Source of the DNA: an uncultured Clostridia bacterium
GTDB lineage: Bacteria > Bacillota > Clostridia > TANB77 > CAG-508
Assembly: GCA_934120395.1 (NCBI GenBank)
Contig: CAKOTZ010000008.1
Coordinates: forward strand, 1-64,000
DNA: 64,000 bases
Direction of reading: 5' to 3'
A program made the position numbers and the translations under genes. Shown piece by piece: positions 56,987 to 64,000 of this stretch. The notes under the pieces are model-generated. The model had not been told where the DNA came from and made no database searches. It was given only the letters and a program-made list of their open reading frames with translations. Position 1 is the first letter of the stretch, and the number at the start of each line of letters is the position of its first letter.

Positions 56987-57129
56987 CAAACAAAAATAAA
57001 AAATTAACTTAATTTATTGTATCATATATTTGTAGAATAAGCAACAGTATGAAAATGTCGATATTAAGTATATTTTAAATATAAAATGCACATAACAAAA
57101 GAAACATAATTGGGAGGAAAAATAAAAAA

Positions 57130-57273
57130 ATGTATAATTTTTGTAAAGAAGAAAGTAAAGATCAAACTATGTTTGGAGAATTTATTTGCTCTTATTATAA
57201 ATGGTTACCTCTAGATAAGCAAAAAGAAAACTCAAAGAAATTAGATAGCATAACCAAGAGAAAATTTAATTAG
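57130..57273 (+). CDS. Small hypothetical protein, 47 residues
   Basis: ATG at 57130 with GGGAGGA about ten bases upstream, TAG at 57271. The product reads MYNFCKEESKDQTMFGEF followed by ICSYYKWLPLDKQKENSKK and a basic end. One short aromatic patch, otherwise charged. I know no family. It could be real because of its ribosome binding site, or a remnant. Confidence 0.4.
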   Translation: MYNFCKEESKDQTMFGEFICSYYKWLPLDKQKENSKKLDSITKRKFN

Positions 57274-57346
57274 CATTTTATTGACAATAAAGTGCATAAG
57301 AGATAAAATATTAACAAATATTTTAAATAACAAGGGAGGAATTTAG

Positions 57347-58972
57347 ATGCTTTCAAAATCTGGCATGAAAGATGAAAAAGGAATAAGTAAAGTTGCTATT
57401 ATCATAATTGTAGTTGTGCTTTTATTATTAGTAGTAGCTGGTATTTTGTATTTTGTTTTAACTGCAAATAAAAATGCAAGTGAACAACAAAATAATGAAA
57501 ATACAATAAATCAAGAAGCATTATTAGATACTAACGATGAAATAACCGTTGATGAAAAGAAAAATTTAAAGGAAAATTATTTAGGTGTATTTGCAATACT
57601 TACATCTGATAAATATCAAACAGATGAGCAAAAGCTTGTAGCAGTTGCAGAACAAATTGTTTCAATGAAGGAACAAAAGAACGGAAGTGTAACAGGAACA
57701 AGTACTAATACAAATAACAGCAATGTAATTAACACTACCCAGAATGCAATTGAGAATACTTCAAATACAACAATTACAAATGAAACTATGGTAAATAACA
57801 CTATTGTTGTTAGTGACGACAATGCAATGCTAGCAAATACAATTAATAATGGAAATACACAATCGTCTTTAAACAGTGGTTCAATAAACATGAATATTGG
57901 AGAAAGTAGTTCTGTATCAAATAGTGGTGCCAATAAAGAAGCAGAAATGGAAGTTGCTTTAAATGAAATTAAGGGAGAAAAAATAGATAATTTATCTAAT
58001 GTTTTAGCGCAGACAAGTCAAGCAAGTCAGCTTACAGGATTTGTTACAGATATAATATCTATAGAAAAAGTAAAAGGAGTATACGATATTACTTACAAAG
58101 TATGTTGGCCAACTCAAGCTCAAATGATTAAATATGGTACTATGGATAAAATTAATACTGCTGCAATAGATAGATTAGAATCAACAACAGTAAAAATTAC
58201 TCTAACAAAAAATTTAGATTATGAATATAGCGAATACAAAATAAAATCAATTCAAGAAATAGAAAAGAATACACCAAAGTGTTATTATGCAACTTACGTA
58301 AACAATAAATTTGGAGTTATAGATCAAAGTGGAAATACTATTTTGGAAAATGCTTATGATTGGATAGATATTCCAAACAATTATAAAGATATATTTGTTT
58401 GTAAAACAGGAGATAATGTTGTAGTTTTAAATAGCGTAAAAGAGCAATTGTATGAAAATTATAAGAATATATCTGTAATTCAATCTACAGCTGGTGGAGA
58501 GACAAGATGGTATGAAAAAGATTTATTAGTTTATGAAGAAAATGGAAAATATGGAGCAATTGATTACGATGGTTTTGAAGTTTTTGAACCGATTTATGAT
58601 AAAATTGAACCATTGTATTATATAGAAGGTAAATTAATTTTAACTGAAAATGGAAAACAAGCATTGGCCGATATTACTGGCAAAATAAATTCAAACTTTA
58701 AATATACTAAAATAGGAGTTTTAGGAGGTCAGTTTGAATTAAGTTCGTTAGTAAATTCTCAAAGAACACTAGAGCAGATACAAGCAATGGTTCAAAATGG
58801 GCTATATATTGTTGGACAGGATGTAAATGGAACTGTTGAGATTATAAAAAATATCACAAATGCAGAAGCAAATGTTGATTTTTCAAGTTTACCTCAAATA
58901 AATTATCCTACAGCAATAAATGAATGGCAACTTAGAAGTTTAGATGGAACTTATTTACTATATATAAAATAA
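57347..58972 (+). CDS. Membrane-anchored WG-repeat protein with Ser/Asn/Thr-rich linker
   Basis: 541 residues behind GGGAGGA. One transmembrane helix (VAIIIIVVVLLLLVVAGILYFVL, about residues 15-38) is followed by an acidic region, a long Asn/Thr/Ser-rich linker (about 105-200), a domain of about 100 residues, and WG-type repeats such as KFGVIDQSGNTILENAYDW and KYGAIDYDGFEVFEPIYDKI (about 320-430). It resembles the WG protein at 17476 in plan. Surface location expected; function unknown. Confidence 0.75.
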   Translation: MLSKSGMKDEKGISKVAIIIIVVVLLLLVVAGILYFVLTANKNASEQQNNENTINQEALLDTNDEITVDEKKNLKENYLGVFAILTSDKYQTDEQKLVAVAEQIVSMKEQKNGSVTGTSTNTNNSNVINTTQNAIENTSNTTITNETMVNNTIVVSDDNAMLANTINNGNTQSSLNSGSINMNIGESSSVSNSGANKEAEMEVALNEIKGEKIDNLSNVLAQTSQASQLTGFVTDIISIEKVKGVYDITYKVCWPTQAQMIKYGTMDKINTAAIDRLESTTVKITLTKNLDYEYSEYKIKSIQEIEKNTPKCYYATYVNNKFGVIDQSGNTILENAYDWIDIPNNYKDIFVCKTGDNVVVLNSVKEQLYENYKNISVIQSTAGGETRWYEKDLLVYEENGKYGAIDYDGFEVFEPIYDKIEPLYYIEGKLILTENGKQALADITGKINSNFKYTKIGVLGGQFELSSLVNSQRTLEQIQAMVQNGLYIVGQDVNGTVEIIKNITNAEANVDFSSLPQINYPTAINEWQLRSLDGTYLLYIK

Positions 58973-58979
58973 TAATTAG

Positions 58980-59014
58980 AAAGCTGAAAAGTTTTGAACT
59001 TTTTAGCTTTTTTT
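58980..59014 (+). terminator. Rho-independent terminator
   Basis: AAAGCTGAAAAGTT...AACTTTTTAGCTTT stem with a T7 tail after the WG-repeat gene. Confidence 0.8.
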
Positions 59015-59162
59015 CGTAAAAAATAATAAAATTCCAAACATTTGTAAATAATACAAATAGAGACACATTAAAACAAAATGTTATATTGTATTTTAAAACA
59101 TTATGTTATATAATGTTCATTAATTGAATATAAAATTGAATACAAATGAAAGGGAGTTTTTT

Positions 59163-60071
59163 ATGAAATTTAAAAGTAACAAGGCAATCACATTGGTAGC
59201 ATTGATAATCACAATTATTATATTGCTAATATTAGCAGGAGTGAGTTTATCAATGGTGCTAGGAGAAAATGGATTAATTAACAAGGTACAGTCAAGCGTG
59301 AATAAGTATCAGGAAAGCTATGTAAATGAGCAGAATTTATTAAATAAGGTAGAAGAATACTTTGACTTACTAAATAGAAAAGATGGAGAAATAGAACTTT
59401 CAGCAACAAGTGGAGAATGTACTTATCCGAATACAATAACATTTGACGTAATAAAAAATGCAAGCGGAGGAGAGTTAAGCGTAAAAACATCAAGCGAAGA
59501 TATTGCAACAGCTACTATAAGCGGAAACACAATAACAGTAACGCCAAAGAATGTAGATGAAACAACAACAATAACTGTAACAAGTGCAGGAACAAAAGAA
59601 TATAAAGAAAAATCAGTTGAGTATACATTAAAGGTAAAGAAACAAAAGGTGTATTCAAATGGAGAAACAGTAAGCCTTGGAGGATATGAATTTTATGTAA
59701 TAGGAGATGACGGAACAAATGTAACATTGCTATGCAAAACAAGTATAGGTGAAGCAGATTGGTATAGCGCAAAAAGTCAAGCAAGTACATTTGGAAGCAA
59801 CTTAGGAGGAAGTGGGAGACTTTTAACAAAAGCAGAAGCAGGTGGTGTTGCTGCAAATTATAGGGCGAATAACACTGACTATTGGCTTTTGGACACGAAT
59901 AAACACTACGGCGGCGACCTCTACGCCTCGTTAGTTTTAAGCGATGGCACCATCTACGAGATATGCATCAACAGAGCCAAGAAGGACAGCGATAACACCG
60001 TTCACCCCGGTCCGACCAACTGGACCTCTGGGGTACGACCAGTTGTAGTTATCTCTAAATCTAAATTGTAG
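59163..60071 (+). CDS. Pilin-like protein with Ig-like and DUF6273/C-type-lectin-like C-terminus (variable region candidate)
   Basis: 302 residues from the ATG at 59163, with GGGAG. Prepilin-like N-terminus KFKSNKAITLVALIITIIIL and LGENGLINKVQSSVN, then an Ig-like domain (ITFDVIKNASGGELSVKTSS..., about 80-160), then a domain with LGGYEFYVIGDDG and ending SGVRPVVVISKSKL. Codons at about 59895-60040 switch to C-ending ones (CAC TAC GGC GGC GAC CTC TAC GCC), unlike the rest of the gene. That fits adenine mutagenesis of AAC codons, or imported DNA. Confidence 0.78.
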   Translation: MKFKSNKAITLVALIITIIILLILAGVSLSMVLGENGLINKVQSSVNKYQESYVNEQNLLNKVEEYFDLLNRKDGEIELSATSGECTYPNTITFDVIKNASGGELSVKTSSEDIATATISGNTITVTPKNVDETTTITVTSAGTKEYKEKSVEYTLKVKKQKVYSNGETVSLGGYEFYVIGDDGTNVTLLCKTSIGEADWYSAKSQASTFGSNLGGSGRLLTKAEAGGVAANYRANNTDYWLLDTNKHYGGDLYASLVLSDGTIYEICINRAKKDSDNTVHPGPTNWTSGVRPVVVISKSKL

Positions 60072-60132
60072 TTTTTTTTGAACTTTTTGAGAGACTGTAA
60101 AACAACAATGCATTTTGTGTAAATTGTATAAT

Positions 60133-60185
60133 AAAACTAGTCAAAAATTCTCAAGTAAAATTGAGCAAATTTGACTAGTTTTTTC
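60133..60185 (+). terminator. Nested hairpin terminator
   Basis: AAAACTAGTCAAA pairs with TTTGACTAGTTTT around an inner CTCAA/TTGAG hairpin, followed by T residues. It ends the pilin-like gene at 59163. Confidence 0.75.
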
Positions 60186-60305
60186 TTTGGCTTTTTTAGG
60201 TATAATTAACCTATCTTGTTTATGAGATAATAAAAATGTCGAAAATTACAAAACAAAAATGTCATTTTTTCTACATTTTTTTGTTAACTGCCGTGTTACC
60301 GTCTA

Positions 60306-60598
60306 CACAAAAATATATGAAAATTTAGCCGTTCCGTTCTCCAAGGCGCTTGAACGACAGCCTTTTCACGCAGTATTGAACACATTCTAAACTTGTGGAG
60401 TGAATGACTGCTTCAAGGTCGAACTCACTTTTAAATTTTATATATTTTTCTTACGGCTAGTAAGAGGCTTATGCTAGTTTTTTTAGTTAGCATCTCATTA
60501 GCGAGAAGAACAAATATATTTATGATAAATTGCAGAAAAGAAAGCGAAGAACAAAAGCAAAAAATTTACCTTTGTATGAAGGTAGGTTTATTATTATT
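60306..60598 (+). ncRNA. Structured RNA-like repeat element, copy B
   Basis: Core 60306-60462 matches copy A closely (cores differ mainly near 60365-60378). A 3' part (60495-60560, GCGAGAAGAACAAATATATT...) matches copy C, and the element ends in a TTTACC...GGTAGG hairpin. The end stem is complete here: AAAATATATGAAAATTTA with TAAATTTTATATATTTTT. No ORF. Confidence 0.6.
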
Positions 60599-60630
60599 TA
60601 ATACTAGAAAAAATGAATTTTAAAATATAT

Positions 60631-60659
60631 TTGACATATAATATAAATGGTGTTATAAT
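60631..60659 (+). promoter_or_regulatory. Consensus promoter of the small antisense RNA
   Basis: TTGACA (60631-60636), 17 bp, TATAAT (60654-60659): both boxes are perfect. Transcription should start near 60666. Confidence 0.8.
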
Positions 60660-60665
60660 TAAGTT

Positions 60666-60736
60666 AGCTTAAAGAGACTGATCCGGTCATCGAAAGCAAC
60701 ACTAGATATGTGTATAGAGGCGCATATCTTTTTTTA
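60666..60736 (+). ncRNA. Candidate antitoxin small RNA (par RNAII-like)
   Basis: About 70 nt from the predicted start to a terminator (AGATATGTG/CGCATATCT stem, T run to 60736). GACTGATCCGGTCAT (60676-60690) and CAACAC (60697-60702) repeat in the same order at 60873-60888 and 60896-60901, where they overlap the start codon and the bases just after the SD of an opposite-strand small ORF. The RNA can thus pair with that mRNA, with one bulged base in the long repeat. No ORF in the RNA. Role inferred from architecture. Confidence 0.65.
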
Positions 60737-60750
60737 TTGTTTTTTACAAT

Positions 60751-60782
60751 AAAAAAAACAGAGTGGATAGAGGACCACTCTG
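60751..60782 (-). terminator. Terminator of the peptide mRNA
   Basis: CAGAGTGG-TCCTCTAT-CCACTCTG read on the minus strand, followed by eight T. It lies 15 bases from the end of the convergent small RNA. Confidence 0.85.
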
Positions 60783-60792
60783 AACTGAAAAA

Positions 60793-60888
60793 TCAGTTTT
60801 TGTTTGTGTTGTTTTTATAGGCTTCTAATTCTTTTTCCAATTCTTGGATTTTTTGAAGTAGAATCCATATAAGACTGTATCCGGTCAT
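60793..60888 (-). CDS. 31-residue peptide, candidate type I toxin
   Basis: ATG at complement 60888, TGA at 60793-60795. The peptide is MTGYSLIWILLQKIQE followed by LEKELEAYKNNTNKN: a short hydrophobic N-terminus, then an amphipathic, charged tail. GGGAGG lies 12 bases upstream and is partly held in a TCCC/GGGA hairpin (60903-60917). A promoter (TTGTTT, 17 bp, TATAAT) and a strong terminator flank it. Short peptide, structured leader, sequestered SD and a convergent RNA with matching repeats resemble par/Fst. The peptide itself matches no family I recall. Confidence 0.55.
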   Translation of the reverse strand: MTGYSLIWILLQKIQELEKELEAYKNNTNKN

Positions 60889-60940
60889 TTTGATACAACA
60901 CCTCCCTTCTTTAGGGATCGTCCTTTGTGGGACTTTGCAT

Positions 60941-60969
60941 ATTATATAATATTTTTACTATAAAAACAA
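60941..60969 (-). promoter_or_regulatory. Promoter of the candidate toxin mRNA
   Basis: On the minus strand TTGTTT (60969-60964), 17 bp, TATAAT (60946-60941). The mRNA would begin near 60934 and immediately form a GTCC/GGAC hairpin (60920-60933) and then the SD-masking hairpin. Confidence 0.6.
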
Positions 60970-60987
60970 TAATAATCAATATTTTTC

Positions 60988-61024
60988 GAGCTATAATTTT
61001 TTAATTAAAGTTATAGCTCTTTTT
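60988..61024 (+). terminator. Terminator without a clear upstream gene
   Basis: GAGCTATAA and TTATAGCTC pair across a T/A-rich loop, followed by TTTTT. It is directed to the right, between the toxin promoter and the IS200 remnant. It may protect the locus from or belong to an inserted element. Confidence 0.6.
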
Positions 61025-61028
61025 AACT

Positions 61029-61573
61029 TTAGCGTTAACCACCCAGCTATGCTGGGGAGTCCTATAGAACTTATAGTTGTGATTAATGTAACAAAAAAAT
61101 CACTCTCAATGTTATAATAATTTTAAGTTTGACGGCTTAAAAATTAAAATAATAGAGGAGTGATTCGTATGAAAAGTTCATACACAGATAGTTTAGCACA
61201 TACAACATTTGAATACAAATATCATATAGTATTTGCACCAAAATTTAGAAGAAAAGAGATATATGGGATATTTAAAAGGGAAAAGTACATTAATAATATT
61301 TGAGAGACATGCAAATTTAAAATACAAATATGGAAATAGAGTATTTTGGTGTAGAGAATATTATGTAAGTATGGTAGAAAATAACAAGGCAGCAGTATAT
61401 AATTATGTAGAAAATCAATTAAAAGAAGATATGATGTCTGACCAAGTAACAATAAAAGAATATAAAGACCCTTTTAAAGGGTAGTAAGTAACAAAAGCAC
61501 AAGAGAAGGTGGCTGAAAGCTGTCAAACTGTACCACTTAAGTGGTGGCTAGTAACAGAGCCTTATAGGCTCAT
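61029..61573 (+). mobile_element. Decayed IS200-family element
   Basis: A left-end-like hairpin (CCACCCAGC-TAT-GCTGGGG, 61040-61058) leads to a tnpA remnant, and the right end has hairpins around GTACCACTTAAGTGGTGGC (61540-61558) and CCTTATAGG. No terminal inverted repeats or target duplication are expected for IS200. The right end abuts copy C of the structured repeat precisely where its 5' stem strand should begin. Exact ends are approximate. Confidence 0.7.
61169..61484 (+). pseudogene. tnpA: IS200 transposase (TnpA) with internal deletion
   Basis: ATG at 61169 with AGGAG gives MKSSYTDSLAHTTFEYKYHI and VFAPKFRRKEIYG. The C-terminal part continues in another frame, GYLKGKSTLIIFERHANLKY to QLKEDMMSDQVTIKEYKDPF. 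The roughly 45 middle residues of a normal 150-residue TnpA, including the H-x-H metal site, are gone, while the Tyr region REYYVSM remains. Cannot encode an active enzyme. Confidence 0.85.
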
Positions 61574-61843
61574 ATGAAAATTTAGCCGTTCCGTTCTCCA
61601 AGGCGCTTGAACGACAGCCTCTTCAAATTCTATTGAACACATTCTAAACCTGTGTAATGAATGACTGCTTCAAGGTCGAACTCACTTTTAAATTTTATAT
61701 ATTTTTCTTACGGCTAGTAAAAGGCAGTTTAGCAACTTAAACTTAGCAATGCATTAGCGAGAAGAACAAATATATTTGTGATAAATCGCAGAAAAGAAAG
61801 CAAAGAACAAAAACTTACTAAACAATGAAGGTAAGTTTTTTCA
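61572..61843 (+). ncRNA. Structured RNA-like repeat element, copy C
   Basis: Core 61572-61719 matches copies A and B, but the first strand AAAAAT of the end stem is replaced by the IS200 right end. The inner hairpin pairs ACACA/TGTGT here instead of ACACA/TGTGG, a change that keeps pairing. The 3' part (61744-61800) matches copy B, and it ends in an AAACTTAC...GTAAGTTT terminator at 61843. The element lies just before the pilin-type promoter at 61860. Confidence 0.6.
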
Positions 61844-61859
61844 ATTTTACTGTTTGCAC

Positions 61860-61888
61860 TTTACAAGTTCAAAAATATAATATAAAAT
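61860..61888 (+). promoter_or_regulatory. Shared pilin-type promoter, copy 3
   Basis: TTTACA (61860-61865), 17 bp, TAAAAT (61883-61888). The leader differs in sequence from the other two copies but again has a long hairpin (CTACATAAAAT / ATTTTATGTAG) at the same position and the same AAAGGAAAGAGGTATAAAA before the ATG. Confidence 0.65.
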
Positions 61889-61989
61889 GTATTAAAAATA
61901 TGAATAATACACGTCTACATAAAATATGAAAATGAGAACATAATAGAATTATAATTTTATGTAGAAATACAAAGGAAAGAGGTATAAAA

Positions 61990-63204
61990 ATGAACTTGAG
62001 AAGTAACAAAGCAATTACGTTAGTAGCATTAATAATAACAATAATTATACTTTTAATACTTGCAGGAGTAAGTTTATCAATGGTGCTAGGAGAAAATGGC
62101 TTGATTAACAAGGCACAGGCTGGTGTAAATAAATATCAAGAAAGTGCTATAAAAGAAGAAGCAGAAATAGCTATAGTAGAAGTAAAAATAAAAATGGTAA
62201 ATGAACAAGAAACGCGAACAATGGCTGAATATGTTAAATCATTTGAAGGCGGAGTAGACACAGGAAATGGAGTAGTCTATGAAGAAAACGATAGTTATTT
62301 TTTTATGGATAATGAGAATAATGTAGTTGAATTGAAAAATATAAATGGTAATTTAGAAGTAGAAAAGGTAATAGGAAAAAGAGAAAATATAGTAAGAAAA
62401 GCATTAACATACGATTTAAATGGAGGAACAGGAACATTACCAGAAAGTAGATTAAGAGTAAGCGGAACAAACGTAAATATATATTTTGACAAACAAATTA
62501 AAAGAGATGGATATAGGTTTATAGGCTATTCAGATACAATAGACGGAGAGGCTAAATATACTGCTGATGGAGAAAAAACATTTATAATGCCTACAAATGA
62601 TGTAACATTATATGCAGTATGGAAAGCAGAAGAAAGAATAAAATTTGATAGTAATTACAAAGGAAATTATACGGTTACATCTGGCACAGTTGGAATAAAT
62701 GATGCAAATGGAATATATCCTACATCATATCCAGGTGGTAGTAGTTGGAGAAGTGCAGTAGTAAAAATTGAAAATAAGCCGATAGATGTGGGTTCAAAAT
62801 TTGAAATTGTAGCAAATGCTTTTTTTAATAATAATACAGCTTCAAGATTAGGCATTTTAACAATTGAGTTATTAAATGGAGAAACAGCAGTCGCTGTTAT
62901 TGAAATTTCAGACTCATGGTCAGCTAATTTGGTAATGAATCTTGAATATGGATATTTAGGTAAGACTTTGGTAAATTACAGGGGCGATAATAAATATGCT
63001 TATGGGTCTTCAATGGATGGAAATTTAAAAATAGTAGGAGATGGAACAAAGGTTAGTGCATACATTAGAAACACACTTATAAATTCAATAAACTGTTCAG
63101 ATGGATTTTCCTTTGATAGTATAGTAGTTAAATTTAGTTGCTATCAAACATATCCAGCAATAGGCATGGGAGTAAGGGATATATATGTTCACGAATTAGA
63201 ATAA
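61990..63204 (+). CDS. Pilin-like protein with InlB-type repeat and beta-sandwich C-terminus
   Basis: 404 residues. Prepilin-like N-terminus NLRSNKAITLVALIITIIIL, LGENGLINKAQAGVN, a charged helix, then an InlB_B/Flg_new-like repeat (TYDLNGGTGTLPESRL ... VTLYAVWKAEE, about 138-218) and a C-terminal domain of about 180 residues (FDSNYKGNYTVTSGTVG to MGVRDIYVHELE) that I do not recognise. It has the same promoter and leader type as other pilin-like genes here but a different adhesin end. No CGG codon in frame. Confidence 0.75.
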   Translation: MNLRSNKAITLVALIITIIILLILAGVSLSMVLGENGLINKAQAGVNKYQESAIKEEAEIAIVEVKIKMVNEQETRTMAEYVKSFEGGVDTGNGVVYEENDSYFFMDNENNVVELKNINGNLEVEKVIGKRENIVRKALTYDLNGGTGTLPESRLRVSGTNVNIYFDKQIKRDGYRFIGYSDTIDGEAKYTADGEKTFIMPTNDVTLYAVWKAEERIKFDSNYKGNYTVTSGTVGINDANGIYPTSYPGGSSWRSAVVKIENKPIDVGSKFEIVANAFFNNNTASRLGILTIELLNGETAVAVIEISDSWSANLVMNLEYGYLGKTLVNYRGDNKYAYGSSMDGNLKIVGDGTKVSAYIRNTLINSINCSDGFSFDSIVVKFSCYQTYPAIGMGVRDIYVHELE

Positions 63205-63249
63205 ATATTTGATCAAGAGTTTAAAAAACAATGCATTTTGTGGATTTAT

Positions 63250-63278
63250 TTGATATAAAATGAAAAGCGTGGTATAAT
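63250..63278 (+). promoter_or_regulatory. Promoter of the ATPase gene
   Basis: TTGATA (63250-63255), 17 bp, TATAAT (63273-63278), 52 bp before the ATG at 63330. Confidence 0.7.
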
Positions 63279-63329
63279 AATAATGAAAAGGAATGACGAA
63301 AATGTCAAAAAAATTCAATGGAGGCATTT

Positions 63330-64000
63330 ATGAAAGAAATAAAGAGATATATATATTTAGAAAAATTAATAGATAGAAAAGAAAATGGGCTTATTAAAAT
63401 TGTAACAGGAATAAGAAGATGTGGCAAATCATATTTGTTAGACCCTATGTATAAAAATTATTTACTTGGTAATGGAGTAAAAGAAGACCATATAATAAAA
63501 ATTGATTTAGATGAACGAAAAAACAATAAATATTTAGATCCTGATGTTCTAGATGAATATATACGTTCTTTAATACTAGATAGAGATATGTATTATGTTA
63601 TTTTAGATGAAATTCAAAAAGTAGAAGATTTCGAATCTGTATTAAATGGTTTTTTACACATAGAAAATTTAGATATATATGTAACAGGTAGTAATTCGAA
63701 GTTCTTGTCATCAGATATAAAAACGGAATTTCGTGGTAGAGGAGACGAGGTTAGAGTATTACCACTAACATTTGGCGAATTTTTATCAGCTTATGAAGGA
63801 AGTATTGATGAAGCATGGGATGAATATAAAACTTATGGAGGATTACCAAGAATATTATCACAAAAAACTGATGAGCAAAAAAGTAAATATTTGCAGGATT
63901 TATTTGAAAGAACCTATTTAAGTGATATTATTGAAAGACATCAAGTTCAAAGAGTGGACGTTTTAGATACAGTGGTTAATATATTGGCATCGTCAATAGG
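63330..64000 (+). CDS. DUF4143-type AAA ATPase (partial, runs off the window)
   Basis: ATG at 63330 behind ATGGAGG, open through base 64000 (223 codons). The start is MKEIKRYIYLEKLIDRKEN; Walker A is TGIRRCGKSYLL (about residues 28-39), Walker B YYVILDEIQ (about 89-97), then YVTGSNSKFLSS and the DUF4143 linker region FGEFLSAYEGS and GGLPRIL. Such ATPases (about 400 residues) are common accessory genes in gut Firmicutes, with unknown function and sometimes phase-variable or toxin-linked contexts. The C-terminal half lies beyond the window. Confidence 0.85.
   Translation, partial: MKEIKRYIYLEKLIDRKENGLIKIVTGIRRCGKSYLLDPMYKNYLLGNGVKEDHIIKIDLDERKNNKYLDPDVLDEYIRSLILDRDMYYVILDEIQKVEDFESVLNGFLHIENLDIYVTGSNSKFLSSDIKTEFRGRGDEVRVLPLTFGEFLSAYEGSIDEAWDEYKTYGGLPRILSQKTDEQKSKYLQDLFERTYLSDIIERHQVQRVDVLDTVVNILASSI

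Noticed and set aside
29912..61843. A CRISPR array or tRNA cluster as the source of the repeated elements.
   Set aside because: The repeats are long, few and far apart, without regular spacers, and no cloverleaf or CCA-type end was seen.

Overview
The window is AT-rich, codes mostly on the + strand, and carries an early-sporulation operon (spoIIAA-spoIIAB-sigF-spoIID-spoIIQ-like), a V-type ATPase operon, many TTG/GTG starts behind strong AGGAGG-type ribosome binding sites, and Rho-independent terminators. This points to a spore-forming, probably uncultured gut-type member of the Clostridia. No rRNA, tRNA or CRISPR array was seen.

Layout: 1-2.7 kb holds gene debris (FtsX-like permease tail, MmcQ/YjbR fragment, SDR C-terminus) around a DUF368 lipid-carrier translocase, an MBL hydrolase and a TetR regulator. 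Then come an oleate hydratase, a nucleotide-kinase-like ATPase and a HAD protein. 5.9-9.5 kb has surface-glycan genes (GT2, DUF2304, DUF2142) and a broken MNT/HEPN pair. 9.5-18.9 kb has polA, a lytic transglycosylase, galE, a secreted zinc-protease-like protein, queA-tgt and a WG-repeat protein. 19-26.2 kb is a CDP-deoxysugar/glycan cluster (rfbF, rfbG, split transketolase, epimerase, GtrB-like and GtrII-like proteins). 26.3-29.8 kb is the sporulation operon. 29.9-39.7 kb is mixed: structured repeat RNA, pilin-like proteins with C-type-lectin/FGE-like C-termini, a Ca/Na antiporter, alpha-amylase, an ABC importer and a Dps protein. 39.8-48.1 kb encodes the V-ATPase, followed by pepF, an alanyl-tRNA editing protein, a phosphodiester glycosidase, an EAL phosphodiesterase, a VTT membrane protein, asnB and rpmF. 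56-64 kb is accessory DNA: two paralogous small secreted proteins, a WG-repeat protein, two more pilin-like proteins, two further structured RNA repeats, a decayed IS200, a par-like toxin/antisense-RNA locus and a DUF4143-type ATPase cut by the window end.

Main observation: eight otherwise intact genes on both strands (pilin-like, alpha-amylase, ABC ATPase, ABC permease, V-ATPase C, V-ATPase F, alanyl-tRNA editing protein, asnB) are each off frame by exactly +1. In all eight the frame changes at an in-frame CGG codon, and removing its C restores a GGN glycine codon at a position where Gly is expected (in the alanyl-tRNA editing gene, a Gly codon followed at once by stop). By eye I found only three other in-frame CGG codons in the window. 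This suggests +1 recoding (CGGN read as Gly, or C skipped) in this lineage. A systematic sequencing artefact is the main alternative.

Second observation: at 60.6-61.0 kb a small RNA with a consensus promoter converges on a 31-codon ORF whose start codon and post-SD region match two direct repeats in the RNA. This is the architecture of the par/Fst type I toxin-antitoxin family. Third: three copies of a large structured RNA-like element. Fourth: pilin-like proteins with variable-looking C-termini that resemble targets of diversity-generating retroelements.
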